From assembly GCA_025964075.1 (NCBI GenBank), contig JAOPZQ010000075.1, positions 1 to 7,488 on the forward strand: a stretch of 7,488 nucleotides of DNA. The letters run 5' to 3'. Under the pieces are notes generated by a model. It was given only the letters and a program-made list of their open reading frames with translations, was not told the DNA's origin and ran no database searches. Position numbers and translations under genes: made by a program. Shown piece after piece: positions 6,175-7,488 of the stretch (position 1 is its first letter; each line of letters begins with the position of its first letter). The DNA is from Solirubrobacterales bacterium (GTDB lineage: Bacteria; Actinomycetota; Thermoleophilia; Solirubrobacterales; Solirubrobacteraceae).

Positions 6175-7299
6175 TTAGGCAGCCGCGACGAGCGCGGGCG
6201 CCCGGGTCGCCGGTGCCTCGGCGGGCTCGGCCTCGCCGCTGCCGCTCGGCAGCGCCAGCCTGACGATCTTCCGCACCACGCTCCCGAACTGCCGGCCCAG
6301 GGGCCCCGTGTTGTAGGGGATGCCGTAGCGGTCGCAGATCTCCCGGACCTCGACCGCGATCTCGCCGTAGCGGTGCGCCGGGAGGTCGGGGAACAGATGG
6401 TGCTCGATCTGGTGGGAGAGATTGCCCGCGAGGACGTGGAACAGCTTCCCGCCGGTCAGGTTCGCCGACCCCAGGAGCTGGCGGAAGTACCACTGGCCGC
6501 GGCTCTCCTCCGCGGTCTCCTCCTCGCTGAACTCGATGGTGCCGTCGGGGAAGTGGCCGCAGAAGATGATCGTGAACGACCAGAGGTTGCGGGCGAGGTT
6601 CGCGGTCGCGTTGCCCGCGAAGACGAGCGGCGCCGAGGGGCCGGCGAGCACGGGGAAGAGGACGTAGTCCTTCAGCCACTGCCCGCGCACCTTGCGGACG
6701 ATCGAGCCGATCATCTCGCGCTTCTCGCCGAGGGTCGCCTCGCCGCTGACGAGGCGCTCGGCCTCGAGGTCGTGCATCGCGACCCCGTACTGGAAGAACA
6801 GCGCCAGGAGCGTGGCCCATACCGGGTTGCCGAGGTAGTAGGGATTCCACGGCTGGTCGTCGGACATGCGCAGGACGCCGTAGCCGATGTCGCGGTCCTT
6901 GCCCACGATGTTCGTGTGGGTGTGGTGCATGTAGTTGTGCGAGTGGCGCCACTGGTCGCCGGGGCAGGCGGTGTCCCACTCGAACTGCCGGCTGTTCAGC
7001 GCCGGGTCGCGCATCCAGTCGTACTGGCCGTGCATGACGTTGTGGCCGATCTCCATGTTGTCGAGGATCTTCGACAGGGAGAGGGCGGTCACGCCCGCGA
7101 GCCAGGCCGGAGGCAGGAACGAGAGGAAGAGCAGGCCGCGGCCCGCCACCTCGAGCCCGCGCTGGGCGCGGATCATGTCGCGGATGTACTCGGCGTCGCG
7201 TTCGCCGCGGTCGGCGAGCACGCGCTGGCGGATCGCGTCGAGCTCCTCGCCGAAGGCGTCGAGCTGCGCGGGGGTGAGATGGGGGACACTCGTGGGCAT
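6175..7299 (-). CDS. Membrane fatty acid (acyl-CoA) desaturase, DesA3/linoleoyl-CoA desaturase-like
   Basis: This di-iron integral membrane enzyme introduces a cis double bond into acyl chains, using O2 and two electrons. The protein has 374 residues from ATG 7299, preceded by AGGAG with 9-base spacing. All three histidine boxes are present: HNVMH (86-90), HNYMHH (121-126) and HQIEHH (296-301), plus His249 in CGHFPDG. The GHNVMHGQYDWM segment strongly resembles mycobacterial DesA3. Hydrophobic segments lie near 54-78, 155-175 and 211-250, with the His boxes on the cytoplasmic side by family topology. The last 23 residues are an Ala/Pro/Glu-rich tail. The ferredoxin reductase gene ends 20 bases upstream on the same strand, matching the mycobacterial Rv3230c-DesA3 arrangement, so it is the likely electron donor. 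Position specificity (delta-9 is the expectation from DesA3) cannot be proven here. Confidence 0.93.
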   Translation of the reverse strand: MPTSVPHLTPAQLDAFGEELDAIRQRVLADRGERDAEYIRDMIRAQRGLEVAGRGLLFLSFLPPAWLAGVTALSLSKILDNMEIGHNVMHGQYDWMRDPALNSRQFEWDTACPGDQWRHSHNYMHHTHTNIVGKDRDIGYGVLRMSDDQPWNPYYLGNPVWATLLALFFQYGVAMHDLEAERLVSGEATLGEKREMIGSIVRKVRGQWLKDYVLFPVLAGPSAPLVFAGNATANLARNLWSFTIIFCGHFPDGTIEFSEEETAEESRGQWYFRQLLGSANLTGGKLFHVLAGNLSHQIEHHLFPDLPAHRYGEIAVEVREICDRYGIPYNTGPLGRQFGSVVRKIVRLALPSGSGEAEPAEAPATRAPALVAAA

Positions 7300-7308
7300 C
7301 GGGTTCGT

Positions 7309-7313
7309 CTCCT
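7309..7313 (-). promoter_or_regulatory. Ribosome binding site AGGAG of the desaturase
   Basis: AGGAG on the minus strand lies 9 bases before ATG 7299 and 6 bases after the stop of the upstream reductase gene. It fixes the desaturase start and excludes the longer in-frame extension up to 7440, which is antisense or out-of-frame to the reductase and Arg-rich nonsense. Confidence 0.75.
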
Positions 7314-7319
7314 GAGGTG

Positions 7320-7488
7320 TCAGAGGTCGAGGGCGACGTCGCCGGCGGGTACCGAAACGCAGATCTGGATGGGCTCGTCGTCGGCCGAGGAGACCTCGCC
7401 GGTGACGACGTTGCGGACGCTGCCGGCCACCTTGCGGCACGTGCAGCTGTGGCAGATCCCCCGGCGGCAGCCGAACTCGGGGGCGAGG
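7320..7488 (-). CDS. Ferredoxin reductase, C-terminal 2Fe-2S domain (partial)
   Basis: Only the last 55 codons are in the window, ending with TGA at 7320-7322; the start lies beyond the right edge. The visible part is a plant-type 2Fe-2S ferredoxin domain. Cys7, Cys12 and Cys15 of the visible fragment lie in FGCRRGICHSC (CX4CX2C), and the fourth ligand is Cys43 in IQICVSVPAGD. It ends in VALDL, as such domains do. Family knowledge: proteins with an FAD/NAD(P)-binding reductase followed by this domain, such as mycobacterial Rv3230c, feed electrons from NADPH to the DesA3 desaturase. The desaturase gene follows 20 bases downstream, which supports that job and an operon whose promoter is outside the window. 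The reductase part is inferred, since a stand-alone ferredoxin would also fit what is visible. Confidence 0.85.
   Translation of the reverse strand, partial: LAPEFGCRRGICHSCTCRKVAGSVRNVVTGEVSSADDEPIQICVSVPAGDVALDL

Noticed and set aside
5936..6979. 347-codon minus-strand frame overlapping the desaturase and small gene
   Set aside because: It is an out-of-frame shadow of the desaturase. The three histidine boxes are intact in the other frame.
7300..7440. N-terminal extension of the desaturase to 7440
   Set aside because: It overlaps the reductase gene in another frame, is Arg-rich, and skips the AGGAG site that fits ATG 7299.

Overview
The window is very GC-rich, with G/C in nearly every third codon position. 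It looks like chromosome of a high-GC actinobacterium. The gene content (a lysA-hom pair, a mycobacterial-type acyl desaturase with its ferredoxin reductase, a large AAA/TPR regulator) fits that, and a Thermoleophilia/Solirubrobacterales-like lineage is a reasonable but unproven guess. No tRNA, rRNA, CRISPR array, transposase or phage gene is visible. Coding density is high, and no gene-free stretch exceeds about 90 bases.

Layout from left to right. Positions 1-2356 (minus) hold most of a large AAA-type ATPase regulator with TPR-like repeats; its C-terminus lies beyond the left edge. Just upstream of it on the same strand is a 54-codon Arg-rich ORF with a good ribosome binding site (2398-2562). 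The ORF's stop codon forms the foot of a long hairpin (2341-2400) that also contains the regulator's start codon. Further upstream on the same strand is an alpha/beta hydrolase (2652-3368), whose stop codon lies in a three-armed short repeat. A 27-bp divergent spacer with a mirror-image CTCTGG/CCAGAG dyad separates the hydrolase from lysA (3396-4673, plus). hom (4660-5889) overlaps the end of lysA by 14 bp.

hom converges on a minus-strand operon entering from the right edge: the C-terminus of a 2Fe-2S ferredoxin reductase (7320-7488), a three-histidine-box fatty acid desaturase (6175-7299), and a 73-codon protein of unknown function (5944-6165). The stop codons of hom and of the small gene are the two ends of a 60-bp palindromic element (5887-5946).

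Functionally, lysA makes lysine from meso-diaminopimelate. hom makes homoserine for threonine and methionine, so the pair covers two exits of the aspartate pathway. The reductase passes NAD(P)H electrons through its iron-sulfur cluster to the membrane desaturase, which puts double bonds into acyl chains. The most interesting non-coding signals are the start-codon-sequestering hairpin after the small ORF, and the palindrome that supplies both convergent stop codons.
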